Position numbers and translations under genes: made by a program. 27,524 bases of DNA from W0P28-013 sp963621145 (lineage in GTDB: Bacteria > Bacteroidota > Bacteroidia > Bacteroidales > Paludibacteraceae): positions 1 through 27,524 of the forward strand of contig CAVFDI010000018.1 of the NCBI GenBank assembly GCA_963621145.1, read 5' to 3'. Positions 8,146-16,124 of this stretch are shown piece by piece. The notes under the pieces were generated by a model. It was not told the DNA's origin and made no database searches. It saw nothing but the letters and a program-made list of their open reading frames with translations. The number at the start of each line of letters is the position of its first letter. Positions within the stretch are counted from its first letter, which is position 1.

Positions 8146-8453
8146 GATCCAATTTTTACTGCCTCGACGAAAGATAAAAATTGTAGAGATTTTTCCGTAT
8201 GAAAGAGGTATTGATCGATCAAAATAAAAGTTTTCAATTCCTCTATCAGTCCCTGTTTTGTGAGCAATCCGCCCTCATAGAGCGCAAATGCCGCATACAC
8301 TTTATCATTAGCGACTGGTCAATATACCACATCGTAACTATGCTGAAAAAATTTGTCGGTACGATTTTGCATAACAAAATCTAACCACTCCTCCGTTGGC
8401 ATATCGAACTTAAGTAAAGACAAATAAGCAATATCTTGCGTAATATTATTCAT
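8142..8453 (-). pseudogene. DUF3990-like gene remnant, truncated at the 5' end and with an in-frame TGA
   Basis: Reading from the ATG at 8453 gives 44 codons, with PTEEWLDFVMQNR at about 19-31 and ending YDVVY; then a TGA at 8319-8321; then 58 further codons in the same frame (PVANDKVYAAFALYEGG at first, FHTEKSLQFLSFVEA near the end) to a second TGA at 8142. EWLDFV..NR, YDVV-G-PVANDKVY and FHTEKSLQFL are the hallmarks I know from the C-terminal half of DUF3990 proteins, in which the residue after YDVV(Y/x) is Gly. One change, GGA to TGA, explains the break. The N-terminal half of the family (about 60 residues) is absent. A -7-like TATCTTTG at 8483-8490 remains upstream. Function, if any is left, is unknown. 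Confidence 0.72.
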
Positions 8454-8482
8454 GGTCAATCAATCGCATTCGAACATCTTTG

Positions 8483-8490
8483 CAAAGATA
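8483..8490 (-). promoter_or_regulatory. -7 element before the DUF3990 remnant
   Basis: TATCTTTG on the minus strand fits TAnnTTTG; a TTTG at the -33 distance is not evident. Transcription would begin about 25 nt before the remnant's ATG, just past the stop of the acetyltransferase-like gene. Confidence 0.4.
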
Positions 8491-8516
8491 CAACAATTTT
8501 TTCATCAATCCACATC

Positions 8517-9422
8517 TCATCTGTGCAGCAATTTTATCAGCCACTGCGGACGGCAGCGATGAATGGAAAAATAGTTTTGTGGCTGTGCTCCGAAACCAGC
8601 GTAAAACCGCGCCACACCAGGAATTCGCGAGCCTTCGCAATCGAACAATTTGCCGCTTGTGGCGTGGCGTTGCAGCAACCAATCAATCAAGAAAAACATG
8701 GCCGATTTCTGCTTTCCTTCGGCATTCGAAACGGGCGCCAAGTAGATGATTCTATCGAAAATTTCGATGGTAAAAAGTGCCGCAATTAACTGATTTTCAG
8801 CTGAAAAGATGCCTCTTATCTTTCCACAATTGTGCTGCATGGCAGCGGCGCACAATGTCGGCAATTTTTGGTGCTGTTCTAGTGGCATCTTTTTATTTTC
8901 GTCCGACCAAAACCGTGTAAACTGCTCAATATCAATCGTTTGAATTGTCAGATTTTGTTTTTGTGCTTTCGTTATATTGCGCTTGGTGTTAGCGTCGAAT
9001 GCTTGCCGCAAGGTGTCGTAATCTCGGCTCAAATCGATGACAGAATTCGGGCAAACCTCGCCAAAAACATTGCCATAATTCAGATTTAATCCGTAGCTCA
9101 AATAGGGAATTTTCCGCAGAAATGCCTTGATGATTTCCGTGGTAACTGGTTGTGCCGAAAAAATGCCGAGTTGCTGCGTCCATAGAGGAAGAACGATGTA
9201 TTTCACGCCAAATTTTTGTTTCACTGGCAGCGGCATCACAAAAGCATAATCGTCGCCTACGAGTGCCTCCCACTGTGGCGAAACTGCATCTAAAAACCAC
9301 GAACAAGCATACGGCAAACGGTTAGCACTTGCCGCAATGGTCGCATCCCAGCGGGCGCGGTCAATCTCGCCATATTTCAAATGAACAACGTTCAATGCAG
9401 ACTCTTCAAATCTGAAATCCAA
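8517..9422 (-). CDS. Acetyltransferase-like (GNAT/FemAB-type) protein
   Basis: Cytosolic protein of up to 301 residues. The opening DRARWDATIAASANRLPYACSWFLDAVSP, a central region with NTKRNITKAQKQNLTI near 148, and the C-terminal stretch AMFFLIDWLLQRHATSGKLFDCEGS followed by ARFYAGFGAQP are like Bacteroidota proteins annotated as GNAT or FemAB-like acetyltransferases; the fold suggests acyl or aminoacyl transfer but substrate is unknown. No ATG exists near the N-terminus. The TTG at 9422 follows the thyA stop TAG with no gap; TTG codons at 9395 or 9380 are equally possible, the last placing the start at LKYGEIDRARWD. Probably co-transcribed with thyA. Confidence 0.72.
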   Translation of the reverse strand: MDFRFEESALNVVHLKYGEIDRARWDATIAASANRLPYACSWFLDAVSPQWEALVGDDYAFVMPLPVKQKFGVKYIVLPLWTQQLGIFSAQPVTTEIIKAFLRKIPYLSYGLNLNYGNVFGEVCPNSVIDLSRDYDTLRQAFDANTKRNITKAQKQNLTIQTIDIEQFTRFWSDENKKMPLEQHQKLPTLCAAAMQHNCGKIRGIFSAENQLIAALFTIEIFDRIIYLAPVSNAEGKQKSAMFFLIDWLLQRHATSGKLFDCEGSRIPGVARFYAGFGAQPQNYFSIHRCRPQWLIKLLHR

Positions 9423-10217
9423 CTACACTGCGACCACTCCAGCAATATGCGGATGTGGATCGTAGTCGGCGAGTTCAAAATCTTCGTATTTGAAGCCGAA
9501 AATGGATTTTACATCGGGGTTGATGTGCATTGTAGGCAGCGCACGCGGTTCGCGAGTGAGTTGCAGACGCACTTGGTCGAGGTGGTTCAGATAGATGTGC
9601 GCATCGCCTAGAGTATACACAAAATCGCCAGCGCGAAGTCCTGTAACCTGCGCCATCATCTGCAAAAGCAGTGCGTAAGAGGCAATGTTGAACGGAACAC
9701 CAAGAAAAATATCGGCACTTCGCTGATAAAGTTGCAGGCTCAATCGCCCATCGGCCACATAGAACTGAAACAGCGTGTGACACGGCGGCAGTGCCATGCT
9801 GTCGACCTCTGCCACATTCCACGCACTCACTATCAGGCGGCGACTGTCGGGGTGAGTTTTTATCTGCTCTACCACGTTGGATATCTGGTCGATGGTGCCG
9901 CCGTTGTAGTCGGGCCACGAGCGCCATTGGTGCCCATAAACAGGGCCAAGTTCGCCGTTGGCATCGGCCCATTCGTTCCAAATGCGCACGCCATGTTCCT
10001 GCAAATAATGCACATTGGTGTCGCCCTGAAGAAACCACAAAAGTTCGTAGATAATCGATTTCAAGTGCAATTTTTTGGTTGTCAGCAACGGGAAACCATC
10101 TTCGAGATTGAACCGCATTTGATGTCCAAACACACTGATTGTGCCAGTTCCTGTGCGATCAGTTTTCTGCACGCCCTCGCTCAGCACGCGACGACAAAGG
10201 TCAAGATATTGTTGCAT
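9423..10217 (-). CDS. thyA: Thymidylate synthase
   Basis: Makes dTMP from dUMP using methylene-tetrahydrofolate. The 264-residue protein equals the E. coli ThyA length and shows the conserved sites: RTGTGT near 21-26, the WNEWAD region near 80, the catalytic Cys in ALPPCHTLFQFYV near 146, RSADIFLGVPFNIASYALL near 166-184, and LGDAHIYLNHLDQ near 203-215. The start ATG at 10215-10217 follows a TGAAATY heptamer tract on the coding strand. The downstream acetyltransferase-like gene begins directly at the thyA stop. No folA (dihydrofolate reductase) is seen beside it, although the two often pair. Confidence 0.97.
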   Translation of the reverse strand: MQQYLDLCRRVLSEGVQKTDRTGTGTISVFGHQMRFNLEDGFPLLTTKKLHLKSIIYELLWFLQGDTNVHYLQEHGVRIWNEWADANGELGPVYGHQWRSWPDYNGGTIDQISNVVEQIKTHPDSRRLIVSAWNVAEVDSMALPPCHTLFQFYVADGRLSLQLYQRSADIFLGVPFNIASYALLLQMMAQVTGLRAGDFVYTLGDAHIYLNHLDQVRLQLTREPRALPTMHINPDVKSIFGFKYEDFELADYDPHPHIAGVVAV

Positions 10218-10256
10218 AATTCATTCAGATTTCAAATTTCACTAATTTCAGATTAG
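10218..10256 (-). repeat. TGAAATY heptamer tract before thyA
   Basis: On the thyA coding strand, TGAAATT and TGAAATC lie in 7-bp register (10228-10241), with another TGAAATT at 10244-10250 and related words on both sides, ending about 10 bases before the ATG. It matches the tracts upstream of prmA, cobB and ruvX. Confidence 0.7.
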
Positions 10257-10281
10257 TAACAAGCAGCAAAAATTAGTTAGT

Positions 10282-10303
10282 NNNNNNNNNNNNNNNNNNN
10301 NNN
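10282..10303. other. Assembly gap (22 N)
   Basis: A run of 22 N in the spacer between the porE-like gene and thyA. The right-hand flank (TCCTCACTCCTAATTAG, 10304-10320) is the same wording as the heptamer tract at 16160-16187, so the gap probably hides a tandem tract of unknown length. Confidence 0.95.
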
Positions 10304-10316
10304 TCCTCACTCCTAA

Positions 10317-12308
10317 TTAGTAAATGTTGTACGTCGTTTTCGTAACCTTAAATTCGGTGCGGCGGTTGATGGAGTTCACAATCTCTTGCTGCTCGGGCGT
10401 AAGCATTTTCACGAGTTTTTCTTCCAAAACTTCGTCTTTGCGTACAAATCGCAATTCGTCAGCCATCGCCTCGTCAACCACCACAGGCTGACTTTCGCCA
10501 TAGCCACGCGACGTGAGCCTATCGCGCACCACACCCGAGCGCACCAGAAAATCGACTACCGCCTTGGCACGTGTCTCGCTCAATCGTTGGTTATCTTCGT
10601 CGGAACCAACGCAGTCGGTGTGCGCCGAAATCTCGATGGTGATATTCGGATTGTCGTCGAGCATTTTCACGAGTGCCGCCAGCGATTTTTCCGATTCTTC
10701 GGTCAGCTCCGATTTACCAAACTCGAAAAAGATGTTCGGAATGGGAATGGGCTTGCCAATGGTTGGCAGTGCAAAAGTCTGCTCAAAAGTCTTGCTGTCG
10801 GTAAGCCCTTCGGTCGAAAGTTTTGCCGAACTATTCAGATAGCCGCGCGATGTGGCAAGCATGATGTAGTTGGCATTTTTTGCCAATTTTATGCGGAAAG
10901 TGCCATCTTTTTTGGCGCGCAATTTCACATTCGAGCCGTTGTCGCCCACCATTTTCACAATGGCATCGGGCAGCGGCGTGCCTTTTTCGTCGGTAATTTT
11001 TCCCTCGACGGCATAGACCAATTCGGGCAGTTCGAAACTGTAGATTTTATCAAGGTTTTTCGACTGATTGCGGTTCGACGAGAAGAATCCGCGCTCCTTG
11101 GCTGTGCCATCGAAAGTGATGCCAAAATCGTCGGCATTCGAGTTTATTGGCGCTTGCATATTCTCCACTTGCCAGCCACCGAGCGAATCCTTCGATGCTC
11201 TGAAAATATCCAATCCACCGAAGCCCGCGTGACCATCGGACGCAAAATAGAGCACTGTGTCGCCGCGCATGCAAGGGAACATTTCGTTGCCCGAGGTGTT
11301 GATGGTGTCGCCCATATTTTGCGGCGTTCCCCAAGTGCCGTCGTCATTTTTGTCGACAAACCAAATATCTTTTCCGCCCTTACCGCCTTGCGCATCCGAC
11401 ACGAAATAGAGCCTTTCGCCACCGCGCGCCACGGCTGGATGCGCCACCGTGATGGTGCTATCGCTGAAGAGCTTGATTTTTTGCGGAGCGGTCCACTGCC
11501 CTCCCGAACGCGTGGCTGTCCAAATTTCGCCACCCACATCGCCAGCATTGTCAATACGGCAACGAGTGAAGAAAATGGTTTTGCCATCGTCGGTGAAAGC
11601 CACCACACCCTCATCGTCATCGGTATTGAATTCGCCCTCGATGGGTTCAGGTTTTTCCCATTTTCCTGCGGAATTTTTGCGCGATGTGAAGAGGTCGTTG
11701 TTCGCCACGCCCGTTATGGCACTGGCTTTGCGACTTGTAGTGTTTTCGCGATTGCTCGTAAACACCACCGACGAAGCCTCTTTGCCCATGAAAGCAGGCG
11801 CAAAGTCAGAATTTTTTTTCGAATTGAGTTCCGACGCCACCTTCACCACATAGCGCGATGGCTTGCTACTCCACGCTTTGGCATTGCGCGCGCCCTCCAA
11901 TCCAGCTTGCGCAGCGCGGTCGTTAGGCTGATTTTGCAGATAGATTTCGTAGTTTTTTGCAGCCTCGGCATAGCGACCAAGTGCGTGCAGCGACCGCGCA
12001 TTGTTCAGGTATACAATCGAGTCGTTGAATTTGTATTTTATGGCTTGCGAATAGGCTTTTGTGGCGCGCGTGTGGTTGCCAATCTGGCGATAACATTCGC
12101 CCTGCTTGAAGCAGACTTCCGACTTCAGTTTTTTCTGTTTCTGCGTCGAAATGCGCGATTGCGTTTTTTTGTAGATGTCCACCGCCGAAAAATACTCGCC
12201 ATTGGCATAGTAGCGATCAGCCTTTTTCAGACGCGCCGACACACTGCACGAAGCCAAAACAACAGCTAAAATGCAGCAAAAAAGCGATATTTTGATTTCA
12301 GTTTTCAA
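10317..12308 (-). CDS. PorE-like lipoprotein: TPR, PD40 propeller, CRD and OmpA domains
   Basis: Outer-membrane-linked lipoprotein of 663 residues. A lipobox (L18-A19-S20-C21) ends the signal peptide. TPR-like helices follow (about 27-150), then a PD40/WD40-type propeller (about 165-430, with repeated SD/SDG and F-words such as LYFVSDAQGGKGGKDIW and LYFASDGHAGFGGLDIF), a carboxypeptidase-regulatory-like domain (about 435-500, VEGKITDEKGTPLPDA) and an OmpA C-terminal domain (about 530-625, with SAHTD and LSETRAKAV) for peptidoglycan binding. This order and size are those of Porphyromonas gingivalis PorE, a type IX secretion component; related multi-domain paralogs exist, so the gene name is not certain. 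The start codon is TTG: a TAG lies two codons upstream and no ATG precedes the signal peptide. Confidence 0.82.
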   Translation of the reverse strand: MKTEIKISLFCCILAVVLASCSVSARLKKADRYYANGEYFSAVDIYKKTQSRISTQKQKKLKSEVCFKQGECYRQIGNHTRATKAYSQAIKYKFNDSIVYLNNARSLHALGRYAEAAKNYEIYLQNQPNDRAAQAGLEGARNAKAWSSKPSRYVVKVASELNSKKNSDFAPAFMGKEASSVVFTSNRENTTSRKASAITGVANNDLFTSRKNSAGKWEKPEPIEGEFNTDDDEGVVAFTDDGKTIFFTRCRIDNAGDVGGEIWTATRSGGQWTAPQKIKLFSDSTITVAHPAVARGGERLYFVSDAQGGKGGKDIWFVDKNDDGTWGTPQNMGDTINTSGNEMFPCMRGDTVLYFASDGHAGFGGLDIFRASKDSLGGWQVENMQAPINSNADDFGITFDGTAKERGFFSSNRNQSKNLDKIYSFELPELVYAVEGKITDEKGTPLPDAIVKMVGDNGSNVKLRAKKDGTFRIKLAKNANYIMLATSRGYLNSSAKLSTEGLTDSKTFEQTFALPTIGKPIPIPNIFFEFGKSELTEESEKSLAALVKMLDDNPNITIEISAHTDCVGSDEDNQRLSETRAKAVVDFLVRSGVVRDRLTSRGYGESQPVVVDEAMADELRFVRKDEVLEEKLVKMLTPEQQEIVNSINRRTEFKVTKTTYNIY

Positions 12309-12321
12309 AATCTACGATATG

Positions 12322-12360
12322 AAGTTTATCAAGTTCATAAAGTTATAAAGTTCGTAAAGT
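12322..12360 (+). repeat. AAGTT-based 8/9-bp tandem tract upstream of the porE-like gene
   Basis: Units AAGTTTATC, AAGTTCATA, AAGTTATA, AAGTTCGTA, AAGT repeat every 8-9 bp, ending about 14 bases before the TTG start on the opposite strand. On the coding strand it reads as CTTTAYNAA-type words, akin to the octamer tract before nth. Confidence 0.65.
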
Positions 12361-12423
12361 AGGAACTCGGCACGCCATGTCCGCATTTATTTTCAGCAGT
12401 TGGCTTTCATTACCGCTTACCTC

Positions 12424-14331
12424 TCACTTAACCAAAAGCCTTTCCACCACGCCATCGAGCGTTGTCAAGAGCCAACCGTCGGCCGTTGGCACAAGCCGAT
12501 TGATGCCCGTATTGCCCGTTTTGTGTTGCCAAAGCAAGTCGCCCGTGGCAGCATCGAGGCTGATAATCAAGCCGTTTTTAGTAGCAAAAGCAATTTTTCC
12601 ATCGTGTTCGGCAATGCCACACGTATTGCAATCTGCAGCATACAAACCCTCTTTTTTCCAACGAATTTCGGGCTGATTTATTGTTGCATCGAAGGCAAAA
12701 AATTCACCATCGGTAGTGCGCGCAAACAGCGTCTTGCCATCTTCCGAAAGTCCGATGGAAGCAATGAAACGCACATCGTCTTTGCGCCAAAGCAGCGAAC
12801 CAGTGTTTGCATCTAAAGCCACCAATGCGCCATCGGCAGTTACGACAAAAAGTTTTTCATCAGTCAAAATAGGCGTGGTTACAGCATTTGCGCTCAACGC
12901 CGCCGACCAAACCTGTTCGCCAAACTGCGCATCGACGGCATAAATGTGCTTGTCGTAGGCTGCAAATGCCACCTTATCGCCCATCAGAACGGCATCAGTC
13001 TGAATGTATCCCTGCGCCGCAAAATTCCAAAGTTCGCTGCCCGCATCGATGTTGAAGGCGCGCATCTGCCCATCGCCAGAGCCAACAAATGCAACATCGT
13101 CGACTACCAAAGGAACTGCGCAAACGGATTGCGTAGTTGGACGTTTCCACTGCAATTTGCCCGTATTTTCATCAAGACAATAGACCTGACCATCGGCACT
13201 GCCAAACAGCACTTTTCCACGCGCTACAGCTGGCGCAGCGGCAATGCGAGCGGGCGTTTTGTACTGCCAAAGTTGTTTGCCTTTTGCAACATCGAAGCAG
13301 CGCATCGTGCCCGATTCATCGCCAAAAAACAGTCGACCGCTATCCACAGCCACACTGCCGTAGATGCCCTGCCCCACCTGTTTTTGCCAAACCGATTTCA
13401 CATTTTTGTACTGCTTATTGATGTCGAAATTTGGTCGCGGAAAGAGTTTTAAGTCGCTCGAATCGTAAATGCGCGGCTCCACAGGCAGCGCCACCCAGCG
13501 TTGCGCAGGCTGACCAATGCGTTTTTCGGAAATGTAGAGCGAATCGCCCATATCTAAAATGGTGTAGCCGCCCACAGCGTCGTTGCCGCGCAGGGTCGAA
13601 CGCACCACCACGCCCGCCAATCCATCGAAATCGAGCAACGCATTGCGGTGATAATGCCCACAAAAAACGCCTTGCACATTGTACTGACGCAACAAATCGG
13701 TAGCCGCCTCCCAGTTGTCGACATCGCCCGACTGCAGCGGATGATGCACCACAAAATAGACTGGCTGTTTGCGCCCATTTTGTTTCAGATTGAATGCCAA
13801 CCAATCGACATCTTGCGGAGCAATATGACCATCGTTCGGTCTGAGCATCGGCCCAGTATTCAGTCCAAGAAAAAGATTTCCGTTGAACAGCAGACGAAAA
13901 TGCGTATCGCCAAAAATGCGTGCAAAATCAGCCGCAGCCGACTCCGAAGCGCGCGTATCGTGATTGCCAGGAATTACAAAATAGTCGACCGTCAGCTCGT
14001 CGAGCATATCTTTGGCCAACTGCAGCGAACGCGTATCGCCATTGTGCGTAACATCGCCACAAACCAGCACAAATGCAATGTTCGACTGTTCGTTCACCTC
14101 GTCGATGGCACGACGCAAATCTTCCACATTTTGTGGCAACTCGGCACTGATATGTAAATCGCTGAAAATGGCAAAACTGAACGACGCATCGACAGGCGTT
14201 TTGCTAGTCTCGACCGCTGTGGGAAAATCTTCACGCTTTGGTTCTTCGCGCGGACCACGAAACGAAGGTTGCGCCCACACAGGCATCAGCGCACAAAAGA
14301 CAAAAACAAAAAAAGCAGTGTAGCGTTTCAT
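12424..14331 (-). CDS. Metallophosphoesterase fused to a PQQ-type beta-propeller
   Basis: Predicted exported protein of 635 residues. A signal peptide (MKRYTAFFVFVFCALMPVWAQ) comes first. A calcineurin-like phosphoesterase domain (about 45-300) has all the metal motifs: FSDLHIS, VCGDVTHNGD, VIPGNHDTR, VVHHPL and FCGHYHRN. The second half (about 330-635) has about seven PQQ/YVTN-like blades, each built as a 'GDG.., ..LD..TG..LW' repeat (for example GQVYCLDENTGKLQW and GALVALDANTGSLLW). The phosphodiester or phosphomonoester substrate is unknown; the propeller may bind a ligand or partner rather than PQQ. The ATG at 14331 is chosen because it starts the signal peptide and because the predicted transcription start (near 14353) would lie at or after the upstream in-frame codon at 14355. 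Confidence 0.85.
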   Translation of the reverse strand: MKRYTAFFVFVFCALMPVWAQPSFRGPREEPKREDFPTAVETSKTPVDASFSFAIFSDLHISAELPQNVEDLRRAIDEVNEQSNIAFVLVCGDVTHNGDTRSLQLAKDMLDELTVDYFVIPGNHDTRASESAAADFARIFGDTHFRLLFNGNLFLGLNTGPMLRPNDGHIAPQDVDWLAFNLKQNGRKQPVYFVVHHPLQSGDVDNWEAATDLLRQYNVQGVFCGHYHRNALLDFDGLAGVVVRSTLRGNDAVGGYTILDMGDSLYISEKRIGQPAQRWVALPVEPRIYDSSDLKLFPRPNFDINKQYKNVKSVWQKQVGQGIYGSVAVDSGRLFFGDESGTMRCFDVAKGKQLWQYKTPARIAAAPAVARGKVLFGSADGQVYCLDENTGKLQWKRPTTQSVCAVPLVVDDVAFVGSGDGQMRAFNIDAGSELWNFAAQGYIQTDAVLMGDKVAFAAYDKHIYAVDAQFGEQVWSAALSANAVTTPILTDEKLFVVTADGALVALDANTGSLLWRKDDVRFIASIGLSEDGKTLFARTTDGEFFAFDATINQPEIRWKKEGLYAADCNTCGIAEHDGKIAFATKNGLIISLDAATGDLLWQHKTGNTGINRLVPTADGWLLTTLDGVVERLLVK

Positions 14332-14359
14332 CGGCTTTGAGTTTTTCAAAATCAAACTA

Positions 14360-14391
14360 CAAAGTTAGCATTTTTTGTTGAGATGAAGAAA
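14360..14391 (-). promoter_or_regulatory. Promoter of the phosphoesterase-propeller gene
   Basis: TTTC (14388-14391), a 20-bp spacer and TAACTTTG (14360-14367) on the minus strand fit the Bacteroidota consensus with one mismatch in the -33 element. The transcript start near 14353 supports the ATG at 14331. Confidence 0.6.
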
Positions 14392-14486
14392 TTGGAAGAT
14401 GATTGGCAGCAAAATTCTTTACGATTTCTCCCTTTAAGAAAAGCGACGAGTAACCCTAAAATTACAGTTGCTCAACAATTTGGAAT

Positions 14487-15155
14487 CTAGTGACAAAACA
14501 TGAACCCGAAATAGGCTCTGAAGCCCGTTGGCATCACCAAGCCGTCGCCATTGAATGCCAACAGCCAATCCACTTTGAATGTGAGGTGCACGCGCTCGGT
14601 GAGCAGATAGTCGCAGCCCACAAACGGCGATACAAAGCCAAATGCGCGCTTATTGAACACCGTCTTTGCCTCTTGCTGCCAATCGCTTTGGTCGCCCTCC
14701 ACAATGTAAAGACTTTTCACCGAGCCACCGCCCACAGTTGCGCCAATGTAAGGCCACGCTTTGGGCGTTCGCCAATAGGCATCGGCCAGCACGCCACCCC
14801 AGCCGTAGCGCAAGTAACTGCCTTTTTGCAGCACATCGTGGCAATCGGTTGCCGACGATGGCATGCTCGACATGTAGCCCTCGCTACCAACACGCAGATG
14901 ATCCCACAAATGCACTCGCAATGCGCCACCAATGCCGAAAGTCGCGCCCTGCGGATTGCACGGAGCCTGCACATTTTCGCCAAAAAGATAGCCCGTGTGC
15001 AACATCATTCCGCCAGAAAAACCATGAAAAATGCGATTTTCGTTCGTTTTTTCATCGGCAAAAGCACTTTGTGGCAACAAAAAAAAGACAATTGCCACAG
15101 CAAATTGCAAAAGGGCGAAAACTGATATTTTCTTTGTTGTGCGACTATTGTTCAT
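14487..15155 (-). CDS. Predicted outer-membrane beta-barrel-type protein
   Basis: The 222-residue protein has a signal peptide ending near ALA-type site FA-D (residues 33-34, after LLPQSAFA). The mature part alternates aromatic and polar residues (for example GGALRVHLWDHLRVGSEGYMSS, GWGGVLADAYWRT, RVHLTFKVDWLLAF) and ends with an aromatic-rich strand (FRAYFGFMFCH), as small porin-like or opacity-type barrels do. I cannot name the family. Four cysteines in the mature part (including CNPQ, DCHD, GCD) are unusual for a barrel. It follows the ybaN-like gene by 12 bp and is probably the last gene of a ruvX-led operon. Confidence 0.65.
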   Translation of the reverse strand: MNNSRTTKKISVFALLQFAVAIVFFLLPQSAFADEKTNENRIFHGFSGGMMLHTGYLFGENVQAPCNPQGATFGIGGALRVHLWDHLRVGSEGYMSSMPSSATDCHDVLQKGSYLRYGWGGVLADAYWRTPKAWPYIGATVGGGSVKSLYIVEGDQSDWQQEAKTVFNKRAFGFVSPFVGCDYLLTERVHLTFKVDWLLAFNGDGLVMPTGFRAYFGFMFCH

Positions 15156-15167
15156 TTTTCTGATAAT

Positions 15168-15533
15168 TTAGCGTTTTATTGTGGGCACTACAAATCCAAC
15201 CACAATTGAACCAATAGCGCCTGCGACACCAACAACAATGCGCACAGCAAGCGAATCGATAAAGAAAAAAATCGACAGCGAGCACATAACAACCATTAGC
15301 ACAATGGCGGTAAGTTTTGCACGGAGTGTCATGCCTTTGTCGCGCTCATAATTGCGAATATAAACTCCCAATCGCGAAGCCAAAAGCCATTGGCGCAAAC
15401 GTTCGCTGCTGCGGTAGAAAAGCCACGATGCAAGAAGCAAAAAAGGCGTAGTTGGCAATCCAGGTACCACCACGCCAAGCGCACCAAGTGCAACACACAC
15501 AACACCGAAAAAAATATACAAATTGCGTTTCAC
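15168..15533 (-). CDS. YbaN/DUF454 family inner-membrane protein
   Basis: A 121-residue membrane protein with about three or four hydrophobic segments and the family's start, G-V-V-PGLPTTPFLLLASWLF near residues 20-39, followed by the cytoplasmic-loop words SSERLRQWLLASRLGVYIRNYERDKGMTLRAK split over residues 42-73. This is the E. coli YbaN (DUF454) pattern; the function of the family is not known. The start codon is GTG at 15531-15533; translation from it gives the expected first membrane segment. It lies 21 bp after ruvX in the same direction. Confidence 0.85.
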   Translation of the reverse strand: MKRNLYIFFGVVCVALGALGVVVPGLPTTPFLLLASWLFYRSSERLRQWLLASRLGVYIRNYERDKGMTLRAKLTAIVLMVVMCSLSIFFFIDSLAVRIVVGVAGAIGSIVVGFVVPTIKR

Positions 15534-15554
15534 AAAACTATTTTTACTGGGAAA

Positions 15555-15971
15555 TCAAAACTTTTTTCTTTCAAGAAATTCTTCGAGCAAAATCGTGGCA
15601 CTCACTTTGTCGATCAGACCTTTGTTGCGGCGCTCTTTCTTGGTCAATCCACCATCGATCATCGCCTGAAAAGCAATTTTCGAGGTAAAACGCTCGTCGA
15701 CCAACTCAACTGGTATTTTCGGGAAACGCGCCTTCAAACGTTCCACAAAAGGCATAATTTTGGCGGTAACGGCAGCAGGTTCGTTGCGCAAAGTCTTCGG
15801 GAAACCAACCACAATCCGCTCCACCTCCTCGTGCGACAGATAATCGGCCAAAAACTGCTCCAACTGCGGCGTATCGACCGTAGTCAGTCCATTGGCGATG
15901 ATCTGCAGCGGATCAGAAACGGCTATTCCAGTCCGTTTTTCGCCATAATCTATTGCAAGAATGCGAGACAC
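15555..15971 (-). CDS. ruvX: Putative pre-16S rRNA nuclease / Holliday junction resolvase-like protein
   Basis: YqgF-family RNase H-fold protein of 138 residues, the normal length. Family features seen: LAIDYGEKRTGIAVSDP at 5-21 with the first catalytic Asp, IVVGFPKTL near 53-61, and the late acidic site VDERFTS near 89-95 followed by DKVSATILLEEFL, with another acidic residue. In E. coli the protein (YqgF/RuvX) processes the 5' end of 16S rRNA. The start codon is GTG (15969-15971), immediately after TGAAAYY heptamers. The leader, if transcription begins at the promoter at 16208-16239, would be about 230 nt and would contain the long heptamer tract in GA-rich sense. Confidence 0.92.
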   Translation of the reverse strand: MSRILAIDYGEKRTGIAVSDPLQIIANGLTTVDTPQLEQFLADYLSHEEVERIVVGFPKTLRNEPAAVTAKIMPFVERLKARFPKIPVELVDERFTSKIAFQAMIDGGLTKKERRNKGLIDKVSATILLEEFLERKKF

Positions 15972-15976
15972 GATTA

Positions 15977-15997
15977 AGTTTCAAATTTCAGATTTCA
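15977..15997 (-). repeat. TGAAAYY heptamers before ruvX
   Basis: Three 7-bp units in register (TGAAATC, TGAAATT, TGAAACT on the ruvX coding strand) end five bases before the GTG start. A further partial copy lies at 16062-16080. Confidence 0.7.
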
Positions 15998-16124
15998 CTG
16001 ATTTTTGCTCCGCTTGGCATAGCTCAAACTTGTTTGGCTCTGCGCTCGCTCATTGCAAAAATTCAGATTTCAAATTGCTAATTCCACCACTTTCTGCAGT
16101 TGGCTTGTTTTTATCGATCACTTC

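Noticed and set aside
8319..8321. TGA read as glycine (alternative genetic code)
   Set aside because: Other genes in the window, such as tatA, thyA-neighbour and nth, end with TGA and show no in-frame TGA at conserved Gly sites, so a nonsense change in one gene is simpler.
10386..12269. A 627-codon open frame on the plus strand opposite the porE-like gene
   Set aside because: It has no recognisable domain, is basic and His/Arg-rich as antisense frames of this composition are, and lies wholly across a gene with clear domains; it is a shadow.
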